Assembly (NCBI RefSeq): GCF_000422785.1
Contig: NZ_AUGS01000002.1
Coordinates: 372,001-436,000, forward strand
DNA: 64,000 nt
Direction of reading: 5' to 3'
Source of the DNA: Pseudovibrio exalbescens DSM 16456
GTDB taxonomy: Bacteria; Pseudomonadota; Alphaproteobacteria; Rhizobiales; Stappiaceae
The notes under the pieces are model-generated. The model was not told the origin of the DNA. It searched no databases and saw only the letters and a program-made list of their open reading frames with translations. This document shows positions 36,344 through 44,351 of this stretch, in pieces; position 1 is the stretch's first letter; every line of letters starts with the position of its first letter. The position numbers and the translations under genes were made by a program.

Positions 36344-37231
36344 GTGCGAACAGAACCGGCGAGCGGACCGGCAAACCTGACAGAACGGTTCGAAGCGTAT
36401 GCCGAAACGCCGCATACCATCCGTAGAGTATTTTACGCGGGCAATTTACCCGCGCCGCCGCCTTTGGCTTATCAGGTCCATTTCCCGCGCCTCGAAATGG
36501 TGTTGGATGGTCAACTGCTCATGGAAGTGGGAAACAACACCGGCGAAGATACCCAGCACCTTATGACGCGTGGTTGTGCGCTATACATTCCGGCAGAGAG
36601 CTGGAACAAACCGGTACTCACCCATCCGGTAGAAACTCTGAGCATTTTGATTGGCAAGCAAAGCTTTGGCCTCAGCATTTTGAAGTGGAATGGGGAAAAT
36701 TACGAGACCGCACTGAAGCACAACATCATGCGACGAGGACCGCGTACCGGCACATTTATCGTTCAGGCGCTGGAGGAACTGAGTTGGCATGTTCAGGATC
36801 AACAAACCGCGCGACTGCTTGTGGCCTCGCTTTTGAGCCATATCAGCGAGTTGACCCACTCACCTCCCGAAGCCCCTTCCAAGAGCAAGGCTTTGTTTGA
36901 AGCTGTCCGCGGTTATCTCGAACAGCATTATCACGAGCCGCTCACGCGGGATTCCGTTGCCAAGCACTTTTACATCTCGTCGAACTACCTTTCCCAATTG
37001 TTTGCAAAGGAGGGAAAGGTAAAATTCAATGAATACCTGAACCATATTCGTCTGGAGCGGGCAAAATATCTGCTCAAGGAGTATGATATGAAGGTGAAAG
37101 AGGTTGCTCACAGATGCGGATTTTCTGACAGCAATTACTTCTGCAGACTGTTTCGGGCACAAACTGCGCGCTCGCCATCAGAATACCGGACTCACTACCG
37201 AAGCAGGGTCAAGGCTGAGGCTACAGACTGA
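36344..37231 (+). CDS. AraC family transcriptional regulator of the PTS-glycyl radical locus
   Basis: 295-aa regulator. The N-terminal cupin-like sensing domain (about 1-170) includes YQVHFPRLEMVLDGQLLMEV and GCALYIPAESWNKP. The C-terminal AraC DNA-binding domain has two helix-turn-helix motifs: TRDSVAKHFYISSNYLSQLFAKEGKVKFNEYLNHIRLERAKYLLKE and KVKEVAHRCGFSDSNYFCRLFRAQTARSPSEYR. GTG 36344 has AAAGGGGAT upstream; the ATG at 36236 falls inside a terminator. It is convergent with frwD, overlapping by 11 bp, and is probably the substrate-responsive regulator of the gene cluster that follows; that role is inference from position. Confidence 0.85.
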   Translation: MRTEPASGPANLTERFEAYAETPHTIRRVFYAGNLPAPPPLAYQVHFPRLEMVLDGQLLMEVGNNTGEDTQHLMTRGCALYIPAESWNKPVLTHPVETLSILIGKQSFGLSILKWNGENYETALKHNIMRRGPRTGTFIVQALEELSWHVQDQQTARLLVASLLSHISELTHSPPEAPSKSKALFEAVRGYLEQHYHEPLTRDSVAKHFYISSNYLSQLFAKEGKVKFNEYLNHIRLERAKYLLKEYDMKVKEVAHRCGFSDSNYFCRLFRAQTARSPSEYRTHYRSRVKAEATD

Positions 37232-37556
37232 TCTTTGTCGCAGGTGGTGCGTGTCGAATTTTCTCCAGCGCCTCAAATACGTGAGTAGGGTCTTTCAGAA
37301 AGGCCGTTATGGTTGCTCGCACCAACCGGCAGTCCTGAAAACGCTCGCTGCCCTCGATGTTGATATCTGCAACAATCACGACGACATCTGCGTTCGCAAT
37401 CATGTCAGCCGACAAGGCGTTTTCGGAGCCAAGTGCCCCTTGAGTTTCAACAGTGATGGTGTGGCCGGCCTTCTTGGCCTTTTTCTCCAGAAGCTCTGCA
37501 GCCATGTATGTATGAGCTACACCGCTTAAACATGCCGTAACACCAACAATTTTCAT
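37221..37556 (-). CDS. frwD: PTS fructose-like EIIB component, FrwD type
   Basis: 111-aa phosphocarrier. The phosphorylatable Cys is residue 9 in MKIVGVTACLSGVAHTYMAAE; most fructose EIIB proteins read CPTG here. The body (VETQGALGSENALSADMIANADVVVIVADI...ERFQDCRLV) and the long C-terminal tail match E. coli FrwD, the second EIIB-like protein of the frw locus. It is the last gene of the minus-strand operon, separated from the aldolase gene by a hairpin. FrwD may be an accessory or regulatory EIIB; no transport role has been shown that I know of. Confidence 0.85.
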   Translation of the reverse strand: MKIVGVTACLSGVAHTYMAAELLEKKAKKAGHTITVETQGALGSENALSADMIANADVVVIVADINIEGSERFQDCRLVRATITAFLKDPTHVFEALEKIRHAPPATKISL

Positions 37557-37575
37557 AGTTGCGCCCACAAACCAT

Positions 37576-37609
37576 AGAAACCCAACGGGTATCATCCCGC
37601 TGGGTTTCT
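37576..37609 (-). terminator. Intercistronic hairpin between fsa and frwD
   Basis: AGAAACCCAACGGG (37576-37589) and CCCGCTGGGTTTCT (37596-37609), 14 bp with one mismatch, loop TATCAT. The minus-strand tail after the stem is ATGGTTTG, not a T-run, so it is more likely a partial terminator or stabiliser lowering frwD expression. Confidence 0.5.
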
Positions 37610-37645
37610 GTCATATGCGCTAAATCAATTGGACGCAACTATCGC

Positions 37646-38323
37646 TTAAATGACATCAAGAACTGTGGTTTCCGCGCCGTACACGCTTTCCCAGTCGCTG
37701 GTGAAACCGGCAACACTCGAGTCCGTAAGGGGGTGTATCAGGAGCTGGTCGAACACATCCGGAGCGATCGTGACCGATTGGGCACCGGCTTTCGCGATCT
37801 CATGGACCTGTTGAACGTTTTTGAACGAGGCGGCGAGCACTTTAGCTTCTAACTGATAAACGTCGATCAGATGAGCAATTTCGGCAGCGACCTGAGTGCC
37901 ATCGGCGCAAATGTTATCCAGACGGTTCACATAGGGTGCCAGAAACTCCGCCCCGGCCACTGCGGCCATCAGCGCTTGCTGTGGCGTAAGAATGGCTGTT
38001 GCAGTGATACGGAAGCCAAGTGCCTTTAGTTCCTTAATGGCTTTGATGCCTTGCTGGGTGACGGGCACCTTGATGATGATTTCTTCATCGATCTCGCGCA
38101 TGGCCTGCGCTTCCCTAACCATCACCTCGGCTGTTTTGCCCATGACCTGAGCGTGGAGCATCCGATCTTTGCCGATGACGGCCCGAATATCGCGGATGAT
38201 ATCCGCGAAACTCCGCTTTTCCTTGGCGATGATGGAAGGGTTCGTGGTTACGCCAGCAAGCGGATACAGGTCAACGGCCTTTTTGATCGCTTCGATGTCT
38301 GCGGTGTCGAGCATATAAATCAT
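37646..38323 (-). CDS. fsa: Fructose-6-phosphate aldolase-like (FSA/TalC) protein
   Basis: 225-aa small transaldolase-family aldolase. The Schiff-base Lys is residue 85 in EEIIIKVPVT, the same position as in E. coli FsaA. Other landmarks are LYPLAGVTTNPSI, APYVNRLDN and KVLAASFKNVQQVHEI. Family members split or join C3 units through dihydroxyacetone or hydroxyacetone. Next to a PflD-type lyase the likely reaction is cleavage of 1-deoxyfructose 6-phosphate to glyceraldehyde 3-phosphate and hydroxyacetone. By eye it is closer to Gram-positive FSA proteins (TATAILTPQQAL) than to E. coli FsaA/FsaB. Nineteen bp separate it from the upstream reductase gene. Confidence 0.9.
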   Translation of the reverse strand: MIYMLDTADIEAIKKAVDLYPLAGVTTNPSIIAKEKRSFADIIRDIRAVIGKDRMLHAQVMGKTAEVMVREAQAMREIDEEIIIKVPVTQQGIKAIKELKALGFRITATAILTPQQALMAAVAGAEFLAPYVNRLDNICADGTQVAAEIAHLIDVYQLEAKVLAASFKNVQQVHEIAKAGAQSVTIAPDVFDQLLIHPLTDSSVAGFTSDWESVYGAETTVLDVI

Positions 38324-38342
38324 GGTAGCCTCATGTGGTCCT

Positions 38343-39197
38343 TTAGTAGCCGAATTCTCTTAGGCATTTTGTCAGGGCAGCCTTGCTCTCGGTAAAGCGG
38401 ATGCCTTGTTCTGCAAGTTTGGAGGTGTCTAGTCGCACATCTCGCGTTTTGGGGGCTTCAGCAGGTTCTAAAAGCACGTCAAGGCGTTCACCTTGCCCGA
38501 GCTCCTTGAGAATATGCTCCGCGATTTCATAACGGCTGGCTGGGTTATGAGCACCCGTATGATACGTCCCATAGGGAATTTCAAAAATCTGCGGGAATTG
38601 ATCAATCAACTCATGCACATAGGTTAAGCCACGGAACTCGTTGCGCCGTTCCCTCATCTTGGCGCCGCCAATCAGCGCTTGCATCGTGTTCCAGAGCACA
38701 TTCGGGTTGATGCTGGTCTGGCGTTCAGGCAAGCCAAACAACCAAGTAAAGCGCAGAATCCACATTTCTTCGAGGATCTGTTTCAGCCGGCCCTCTGCTT
38801 CCAGCTTGTTCAGCCCATATACAGTGTCGGGTACAGCTTCATGGTCTTCGCAGTACGGCCCAGCTTCCTCGTTGCCATTAAACACCTGCTCCGTGCTGAT
38901 AAAGACGAGTTTCGATCCGACTGCGCGGCACGCCCGGCCCACGTTTACCGCGCCGGATACATTGACCTTGTGCGCCACATCAGGATGTTTGTTGCAAAAG
39001 TCTGTAACCGCAATGGCGGCGGCGTGAATGACATAGTCCGGACGGAGTTCATCAAACAGGGCGTCAACCATCTCGGCGTTCGTGATATCCAGTTGCTCAA
39101 CATCGGTTGCGGTGATGGCGAACCTGTCTTGATATGTCTTGATGAACCGGGTTCCGAAAAAGCCGTTTGCGCCGGTAATGAGGATTTTCTTCTTCAT
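38343..39197 (-). CDS. RmlD-like extended SDR reductase
   Basis: 284-aa NAD(P)-dependent sugar-nucleotide-type reductase. Rossmann motif KILITGANGFFG (about 5-15), VIHAAAIAVTDFCNKHPDVAHKVNV, STEQVFNG, and the catalytic Y127-x3-K131 (YGLNK) are intact; the C-terminal half follows the RmlD pattern (YGTYHTGAHNPASRYEIAEHIL). ATG 39197 starts two bases after the activase stop. RmlD proteins reduce dTDP-4-keto-rhamnose, but no other rhamnose gene is here. In E. coli the equivalent position holds GldA, which reduces hydroxyacetone; a catabolic carbonyl-reductase role is inference. Confidence 0.82.
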   Translation of the reverse strand: MKKKILITGANGFFGTRFIKTYQDRFAITATDVEQLDITNAEMVDALFDELRPDYVIHAAAIAVTDFCNKHPDVAHKVNVSGAVNVGRACRAVGSKLVFISTEQVFNGNEEAGPYCEDHEAVPDTVYGLNKLEAEGRLKQILEEMWILRFTWLFGLPERQTSINPNVLWNTMQALIGGAKMRERRNEFRGLTYVHELIDQFPQIFEIPYGTYHTGAHNPASRYEIAEHILKELGQGERLDVLLEPAEAPKTRDVRLDTSKLAEQGIRFTESKAALTKCLREFGY

Positions 39198-39199
39198 GG

Positions 39200-40102
39200 T
39201 CACCCACCAATGTTTACTGTGTAACCGCGTGCCTCGACGCGGCGTCTTATGGCTTCGATTTCGGTGTCGGTTGGCACCGGCACATCCTTGAACTCATAGT
39301 CCATCCCGAAGATTTCATACTTGTTGGCGCCGAATTGATGGAACGGCAGCAGATGAACCTCCTGCAGGTCAAAAGCACTCAGGAAGTCGAGAATGGCGTC
39401 GATATTCTCGAAGCTCATGGTGTAGCCAGGAATCAATGGAATCCGCGGGACAACATGTGTGCCTTGGTCGACCAGCTGTCGGAAATTATCCAGACAGCGT
39501 TGTAGGTTGATGCCGACAACATCCTTCGCGACTTTCGAATCCATGATCTTGAAATCATAAAGAACCTCGTCACAGAACTGCCCAAGCTCCAACAAGAGCG
39601 TTGTGTTCCCGTGCCCTGTCGTTTCTATAGCCGTGTTGTAACCCAGCCGTTTCAGTCGCTTCAAAAGCTCCAAAGCAAAGGGCGCCTGCGTGAGCACCTC
39701 ACCTCCGGATAGCGTTACCCCGCCACCCGAAGAGCGGTAGAACACCTCGTCCCTCTCGATTTCGGCCATCAGCTCATCAAGTGTCATGTCCGTGCCGACC
39801 AACTCGAGGGCACCTGTGGGACACTCGTTCACGTCATTTGAGCAAACTGCACAGTGACGGCACTTGGCCTCTCGGCGAATGATCTGTTGCTTTGAGGACC
39901 GGGACTCGGGATTGGAGCACCAAGGGCACCGCAAGGGACATCCCTTGAAGAACACAACAGTACGGATGCCCTCGCCATCATTGAGCGAATAGCGCTGGAT
40001 ATTGAATACCCGCCCGGTAGAAGGGGGTGGCGTTCCCTCAACCGCAGCATCGTGACATCTGTTTGGATTACAGCTCATGGGCCGTTCTTCTGATGATGTC
40101 AT
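39200..40102 (-). CDS. pflC: Glycyl radical enzyme activating protein (PflC-type radical SAM)
   Basis: 300-aa radical SAM enzyme that installs the glycyl radical on the adjacent PflD-like protein. The cluster motif is C55-x3-C59-x2-C62 (FKGCPLRCPWCSNPES). An inserted ferredoxin-like motif CRHCAVCSNDVNECPTGAL (C81, C84, C87, C94) offers one extra [4Fe-4S] site. Also visible are GGGVTLSGGEVLTQAPFALELL and HLLPFHQFGANKYEIFGMDY. ATG 40102 has AAGGA 8 nt upstream and overlaps the end of pflD; ATG 40078 is an alternative. Requires anaerobic conditions and SAM. Translational coupling to pflD fits the enzyme-activase pairing. Confidence 0.93.
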   Translation of the reverse strand: MTSSEERPMSCNPNRCHDAAVEGTPPPSTGRVFNIQRYSLNDGEGIRTVVFFKGCPLRCPWCSNPESRSSKQQIIRREAKCRHCAVCSNDVNECPTGALELVGTDMTLDELMAEIERDEVFYRSSGGGVTLSGGEVLTQAPFALELLKRLKRLGYNTAIETTGHGNTTLLLELGQFCDEVLYDFKIMDSKVAKDVVGINLQRCLDNFRQLVDQGTHVVPRIPLIPGYTMSFENIDAILDFLSAFDLQEVHLLPFHQFGANKYEIFGMDYEFKDVPVPTDTEIEAIRRRVEARGYTVNIGG

Positions 40103-42368
40103 CTTGGATTTCCTTGGATAGCTCAACGAAAAAGGCGCTATATCCGGCAACCCGAACCACGAGACCAGCAAAGTCCTCTGGACGCTTCTGAGCGTCACGC
40201 AAGGTTTCAGCGTTCAGCACGTTGAACTGAATGTGCTGTAGTTTCAGTTTCATGAATGCGCGTAAAAAGTCGCCAAGCTTGGTTAGCCCCTGTTCGCCTT
40301 CAAGGGTGGATGGAGTAAATTTCACGTTCAAAAGGCTGCCGTTGGACAGCAAATAGTTGTCCAGCTTACTCACGGACTTGAGAACAGCAGTGGGGCCTTT
40401 GTGGTCTTTTCCCAGCATGGGCGAGAGTCCGCCGTCCGCCAACTGTTCGCCTTTCAAACGACCATCCGGTGTTGCGCCAACGACTGCACCTAGGGGGACG
40501 TGAGCCGAAACCGTGTAGGAGCCGGGGGTGAAAACTCCGCCGCGCGGGTTTGTGTATTGCTCCACTTCCTTGCAGTAGAACCGCAGAATATCTGCACCAT
40601 AGGTATCGACGCCGTCGATGTCGTTGCCGTACTTGTCGTAGCGATTCATCAAGCGGGCGCGGATCTGCTCGCCTCTTTCGCCATCAAAGTTGCTCTCCAG
40701 AACGTCGATGAATTCTTTGAAAGTCGCGCGCTTTTCTTCGAACACGAACTGCTTAAGTGCGGCTAGGGAGTCCGACAGATTGGCAATGCCGATCCCCTGA
40801 ACCCCGGAGAAGTTGTAGCGTGCACCGCCATAGGTAATGTCCTTGCCGTTTTCGATACAGTCGCTGATGAAGGACGATAGCAGGGGCACGGGTGCCCAGT
40901 CGCGATGGCCGATGTCACAGATATTGGACCCTTCGGCCATCAACTTGACGTAGTGGCGAATGTCCTGCCGGATTTCCTCGAGCAGTTGCTCGAAGGTTAT
41001 CTCCGCGTTGTCCTTGTTGCGGTCCAGCACCAACTCCATCACCTTCAGGAGATTGAACATGGCGATGTCATGCAAGCCGTAGGTCTTGCCTGGAATTGAA
41101 AGCTCCACGCAGCCTACAACGGAGTAGTCGCGAGCGTCTTCCAGCGAAACACCGCGGTTGAGGAAAGCAGGCACAACCACTTCGTCATTGAAGATCTGCG
41201 GAATGCCGGTACCCATTCGGATTGTTTCAGTTGTTTTGCGCAGGAACTCACGGTCGATCAACTCATTGACGCGTACGCCCAGGTTGGGCTGAGGCAGCCG
41301 GATGCTCTGATATGCGTCAAGGCACAACAGCGAAAGCTCATTGACGGCGCTGCGGCCAGTCTCTGTCAAACCGCCCAACAAAATGGTGTAGCCTGTCGGG
41401 AAACCTGCGAAGAATTTTGCGCTACCGGTTGAGCGCAGCAGAACCACATCATTGGTCTTGATCCAGAGGCTTTCCAGATACTCTTTCAGGAGCGCCGGGT
41501 CTTCTCCGTTGGCAAGAGACGCTCGATAAAACGGCAGCATATACTGATCGAACCGGCCCAGTGAGAGGGAGCTGGCATTGGATTCGTATTGCAGGATCAC
41601 GTTCATGAACCAGAACAACTGCACCGCTTCGTAAAAGTCCTCGGGCTTTTCGGTGACGATTTTCGCGGAAATCGATGCGATTTTCAGCAATTCCTCGGCT
41701 CGGGCTTTATCGTCGCAATCGTCTGCCATTTTGCGCGCCAATGCTTCATAGCGGCGAATATGTCGAATGGAGGCTTCCAGAAGAATGACAACAGCCTTGT
41801 AAAAGTCATTCTCGCTGTTTTTCGCGCTTAGGACTTTCAACTCATCCAGAAGGGTTCCGAGACCATTGCCAAGAAGGCGGTCGAAGTCGATGATAATGTG
41901 CCCCTGACCTTTGTCGGTCTGGTTCACGCTGAAAATCTTGTGGCGGGTTGCTTCTTTAATTTCCTCGGGAAACTGGGCATTGATGAAGTCTTTCATGGAG
42001 CGCTTGGACCAGTATGGTAGCAGCTGCTCACGATAGATTTTCTTGTCATCCTCGCTAATGAAGAACTTGTCCTGGGGGCGGGTTTCGAAAGTGTCCAGTT
42101 CCTTGTCCAGCCAGTAGGGATCCATTTCCGGGGACATGATGCCTGCGCGTGGCTTGACTGTTCTGTTGCCAGCAATCAGTTCATCAGGGCGGATCGAAAT
42201 CTCGACATTGTCCAGAATGTGAGCGGTCGCCAACGCCCGCCGAACCAGTGTGTGTTCGCCTTCGGTCTGCTTGTGGCTTTCGGTATACAGAAGAGCGCGT
42301 TCGAGAGAAATTTCGCGTTTGGCTTCAAACAAGGCGGCCTTGAGGCGTTCAATTCTTGGAGTGCTCAT
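40068..42368 (-). CDS. pflD: Glycyl radical enzyme, PflD type (probable 1,5-anhydromannitol-6-phosphate lyase)
   Basis: 766-aa glycyl radical enzyme. The thiyl-radical Cys is C420 in YSVVGCVELS, followed by E422, the CxE arrangement of eliminating and dehydrating members rather than the CC pair of pyruvate formate-lyase. The glycyl radical loop is VVRVAGYSAFF with G742. Length and many long blocks (IAGNRTVKPRAGIMSPEMD; ILQYESNASSLSLGRFDQYM; GSNICDIGHRDWAPVPLL) match E. coli PflD as I remember it, including the C-terminus EIQDDIIRRTAHEL. E. coli PflD is reported to open 1,5-anhydromannitol 6-phosphate to 1-deoxyfructose 6-phosphate. Substrate here is inferred from that and the PTS/FSA neighbours. 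Confidence 0.92.
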   Translation of the reverse strand: MSTPRIERLKAALFEAKREISLERALLYTESHKQTEGEHTLVRRALATAHILDNVEISIRPDELIAGNRTVKPRAGIMSPEMDPYWLDKELDTFETRPQDKFFISEDDKKIYREQLLPYWSKRSMKDFINAQFPEEIKEATRHKIFSVNQTDKGQGHIIIDFDRLLGNGLGTLLDELKVLSAKNSENDFYKAVVILLEASIRHIRRYEALARKMADDCDDKARAEELLKIASISAKIVTEKPEDFYEAVQLFWFMNVILQYESNASSLSLGRFDQYMLPFYRASLANGEDPALLKEYLESLWIKTNDVVLLRSTGSAKFFAGFPTGYTILLGGLTETGRSAVNELSLLCLDAYQSIRLPQPNLGVRVNELIDREFLRKTTETIRMGTGIPQIFNDEVVVPAFLNRGVSLEDARDYSVVGCVELSIPGKTYGLHDIAMFNLLKVMELVLDRNKDNAEITFEQLLEEIRQDIRHYVKLMAEGSNICDIGHRDWAPVPLLSSFISDCIENGKDITYGGARYNFSGVQGIGIANLSDSLAALKQFVFEEKRATFKEFIDVLESNFDGERGEQIRARLMNRYDKYGNDIDGVDTYGADILRFYCKEVEQYTNPRGGVFTPGSYTVSAHVPLGAVVGATPDGRLKGEQLADGGLSPMLGKDHKGPTAVLKSVSKLDNYLLSNGSLLNVKFTPSTLEGEQGLTKLGDFLRAFMKLKLQHIQFNVLNAETLRDAQKRPEDFAGLVVRVAGYSAFFVELSKEIQDDIIRRTAHEL

Positions 42369-42459
42369 CTAAAGCTCCCGGATGGCTTCGTAATCTGGTG
42401 TAGGCAAAGGAGAGGTGGGGGAGTGGGGAGCCGTGGCTCCCCACGAGGCCGTCTTGGGA

Positions 42460-42780
42460 TTAGGCAGCCTTGTTAAGATGGGCTTCAATCTTGTCCATTA
42501 CGGCAGCCGCGCGCTTGACAGCATCGCTGACACCGATGCGCACGACCACTTTGCCTTCAAAACGTTCTTGACCCTTGATGTCGATATCCTTTGTCAGGAT
42601 GACGACGTCTGCTGCTGCAATGTCTTCTGCGGTCAGTTCGTTCTCAATGCCGATGGAGCCCTGAGTTTCGACCTTGCATGCCCAGCCCTTGGCCTTTGCG
42701 GCCTGTTCGACTGCTTCAGCAGCCATGTAGGTGTGAGCGACGCCGGAGGGACATGCGGTTACTGCGACTACGTTTGTCAT
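42460..42780 (-). CDS. frwB: PTS fructose-like EIIB component, FrwB type
   Basis: 106-aa cytoplasmic phosphotransfer subunit with phosphorylatable C10 in VAVTACPSGVAHTYMAAEAVEQAA. VETQGSIGIENELTAEDIAAADVVILTKDIDI and the C-terminus VSDAVKRAAAVMDKIEAHL match E. coli FrwB. It passes phosphate from the EIIA domain of the fused protein (44352-46859) to the incoming sugar alcohol bound by EIIC. It lies between the EIIC gene (49-bp gap) and pflD (91-bp gap). Confidence 0.92.
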   Translation of the reverse strand: MTNVVAVTACPSGVAHTYMAAEAVEQAAKAKGWACKVETQGSIGIENELTAEDIAAADVVILTKDIDIKGQERFEGKVVVRIGVSDAVKRAAAVMDKIEAHLNKAA

Positions 42781-42828
42781 GATCTTCGCCTTTTTTGTTT
42801 GATGTGCTTTGTGTGGGAGCCGTGCAGA

Positions 42829-43899
42829 TCAACCGAACTCGATATCGAGGTCGCCGTCGTCTGCTGCTTCCTTGGTCGGTGACTCCTTGCGCATGGACTT
42901 GAGAGCGTTCACCAGTACGGCAGTGACAACGGCACCAACAGTCAGGGCGACAATGAACCCAATGCGGCCATCAACCACTGGCAGCACGATCAGGCCACCC
43001 CAGGCTGCAAAGCACTCAACACCGAGAACCGCAGCAGTTACTGCACCACAAGCGGTACCAATCATGATGGAAGGCAGAACCCGCAGAGGGTCAGCAGCAG
43101 CAAACGGAATTGCACCTTCGGTGATGCCTACAGTGCCCATAAGGAAGGAAGCGCGACCGGCTTCTTGCTCAGAAGGTTCATAGAGCTTCTTGTTGATGAA
43201 GGTAGCCAGGCCCATGCCGATGGACGGAACCGCAACGGACACCGCGCTGATGCCGGCCACGTTGTAGATGCCTTCACCCACACACATGATGACAAAGGCG
43301 TATGCTACCTTGTTGACTGGCCCGCCCATATCAAAGGCGATCATCAAACCCATCACGATGGCAAGAACAACGATGCTGGAATCCTGCATACCGCGCAGGA
43401 ACTCGGTAAGAGACGCCGTGGCCATGCCGATTGGTTCGCCAATACCCCATACCATGACACCGGCCGTAATGAACGTACCGACGATTGGAATTACGAAGAT
43501 CGGCATGATTGAGCGGGCAAACGCGGGCACTTTGATCTTCTTGAGATAGTGCACGATGATACCAGCCAGAAGGCCGGCGAAAATCGCGCCGAAGAAGCCA
43601 GTATTGTACATGTTGGCGCCAATGAACGCGCCGATAGCTGCCGGTGCCAGTGCGGACCGGTCCGCAATGGAGTAACCAATATAGGCTGCCAGGATTGGCA
43701 CCATGAGCTGAAAACCGGCAACGCCGATGAAGAACAGATCATGAAGCCAGGTGCCTTCCGCCGGAACAGCGCCCTCACCATAGAGCATTACCGAGGCTGC
43801 GAGCAGAATACCACCAGCCACAACAAACGGGATCATGTAGGACACGCCTGTCATGAGATGTTGTCGGGTATTCTTGAGTATTACTAGTAGATCATTCAT
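42829..43899 (-). CDS. frwC: PTS fructose-like EIIC permease, FrwC type
   Basis: 356-aa membrane permease of the fructose-mannitol PTS superfamily, with about nine hydrophobic segments (GVSYMIPFVVAGGILLAASVML; GFFGAIFAGLLAGIIVHYL; LAIVMGLMIAFDMGGPVNKVAY). Conserved substrate-site blocks are FDMGGPVNKVAYAF and GTVGITEGAIPFAAADP. ATG 43899 follows a GGGGAGGA ribosome site; the longer frame to 43950 is rejected. First gene of the minus-strand operon, facing the ptsA-like gene across a 452-bp control region. Substrate inferred as a 1,5-anhydrohexitol. Confidence 0.92.
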   Translation of the reverse strand: MNDLLVILKNTRQHLMTGVSYMIPFVVAGGILLAASVMLYGEGAVPAEGTWLHDLFFIGVAGFQLMVPILAAYIGYSIADRSALAPAAIGAFIGANMYNTGFFGAIFAGLLAGIIVHYLKKIKVPAFARSIMPIFVIPIVGTFITAGVMVWGIGEPIGMATASLTEFLRGMQDSSIVVLAIVMGLMIAFDMGGPVNKVAYAFVIMCVGEGIYNVAGISAVSVAVPSIGMGLATFINKKLYEPSEQEAGRASFLMGTVGITEGAIPFAAADPLRVLPSIMIGTACGAVTAAVLGVECFAAWGGLIVLPVVDGRIGFIVALTVGAVVTAVLVNALKSMRKESPTKEAADDGDLDIEFG

Positions 43900-44351
43900 C
43901 TGATTATCCTCCCCAGAGAATATGAGCGAATAGCGATCGGTCTTTTCCAAGCGGTCCCGACCTCTGTGAGGCCCTTGGAAATCAAGTTGAGTATGTTGGA
44001 TTCTGTGCTACTCAAGTAGAGGACAAAAACACTATTTACTGGATAAATGTTAGATATATAAAGGATGGAGAAATACGATAAATAACGTAGGTAGTAACAA
44101 TTACAAGAAATATATTTTATTAACTAATTGATATAATTTACTAAATAATGACGCCGTTATGGTGATGCAGATTTCATCTCCGTTGCGTGCTCTGAAGTAT
44201 GTAGTAATTCTAATGTATCTAAGATCTCTGTGGTATTCTAACAAATGTCCAGCAAAACGAAGTTTTGTCCAATAGAGACACCGGTGGTTCCCGGCTACAG
44301 TTGGATCAACAGCTTGACCCAGAGCTATCTTTTGATTCTGAGGGACACAAA
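43900..44351. other. AT-rich divergent control region between frwC and ptsA-like gene
   Basis: No gene in 452 bp. The middle (about 44030-44160) is strongly AT-rich, as expected for divergent promoters. An inverted repeat TTGAGTA (43987-43993) with TACTCAA (44009-44015), 15 nt apart, overlaps the short palindrome CTACT-CA-AGTAG (44008-44019) and is a candidate regulator site. I found no FNR box of the TTGAT-N4-ATCAA type. Confidence 0.5.
43987..44019. promoter_or_regulatory. Inverted repeats upstream of frwC (candidate operator)
   Basis: TTGAGTA (43987-43993) is repeated inverted as TACTCAA (44009-44015); the right arm is itself part of CTACTCAAGTAG (44008-44019). It lies about 90-120 bp upstream of the frwC ATG, a plausible binding site for the locus AraC-type protein or another regulator. 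Confidence 0.35.
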
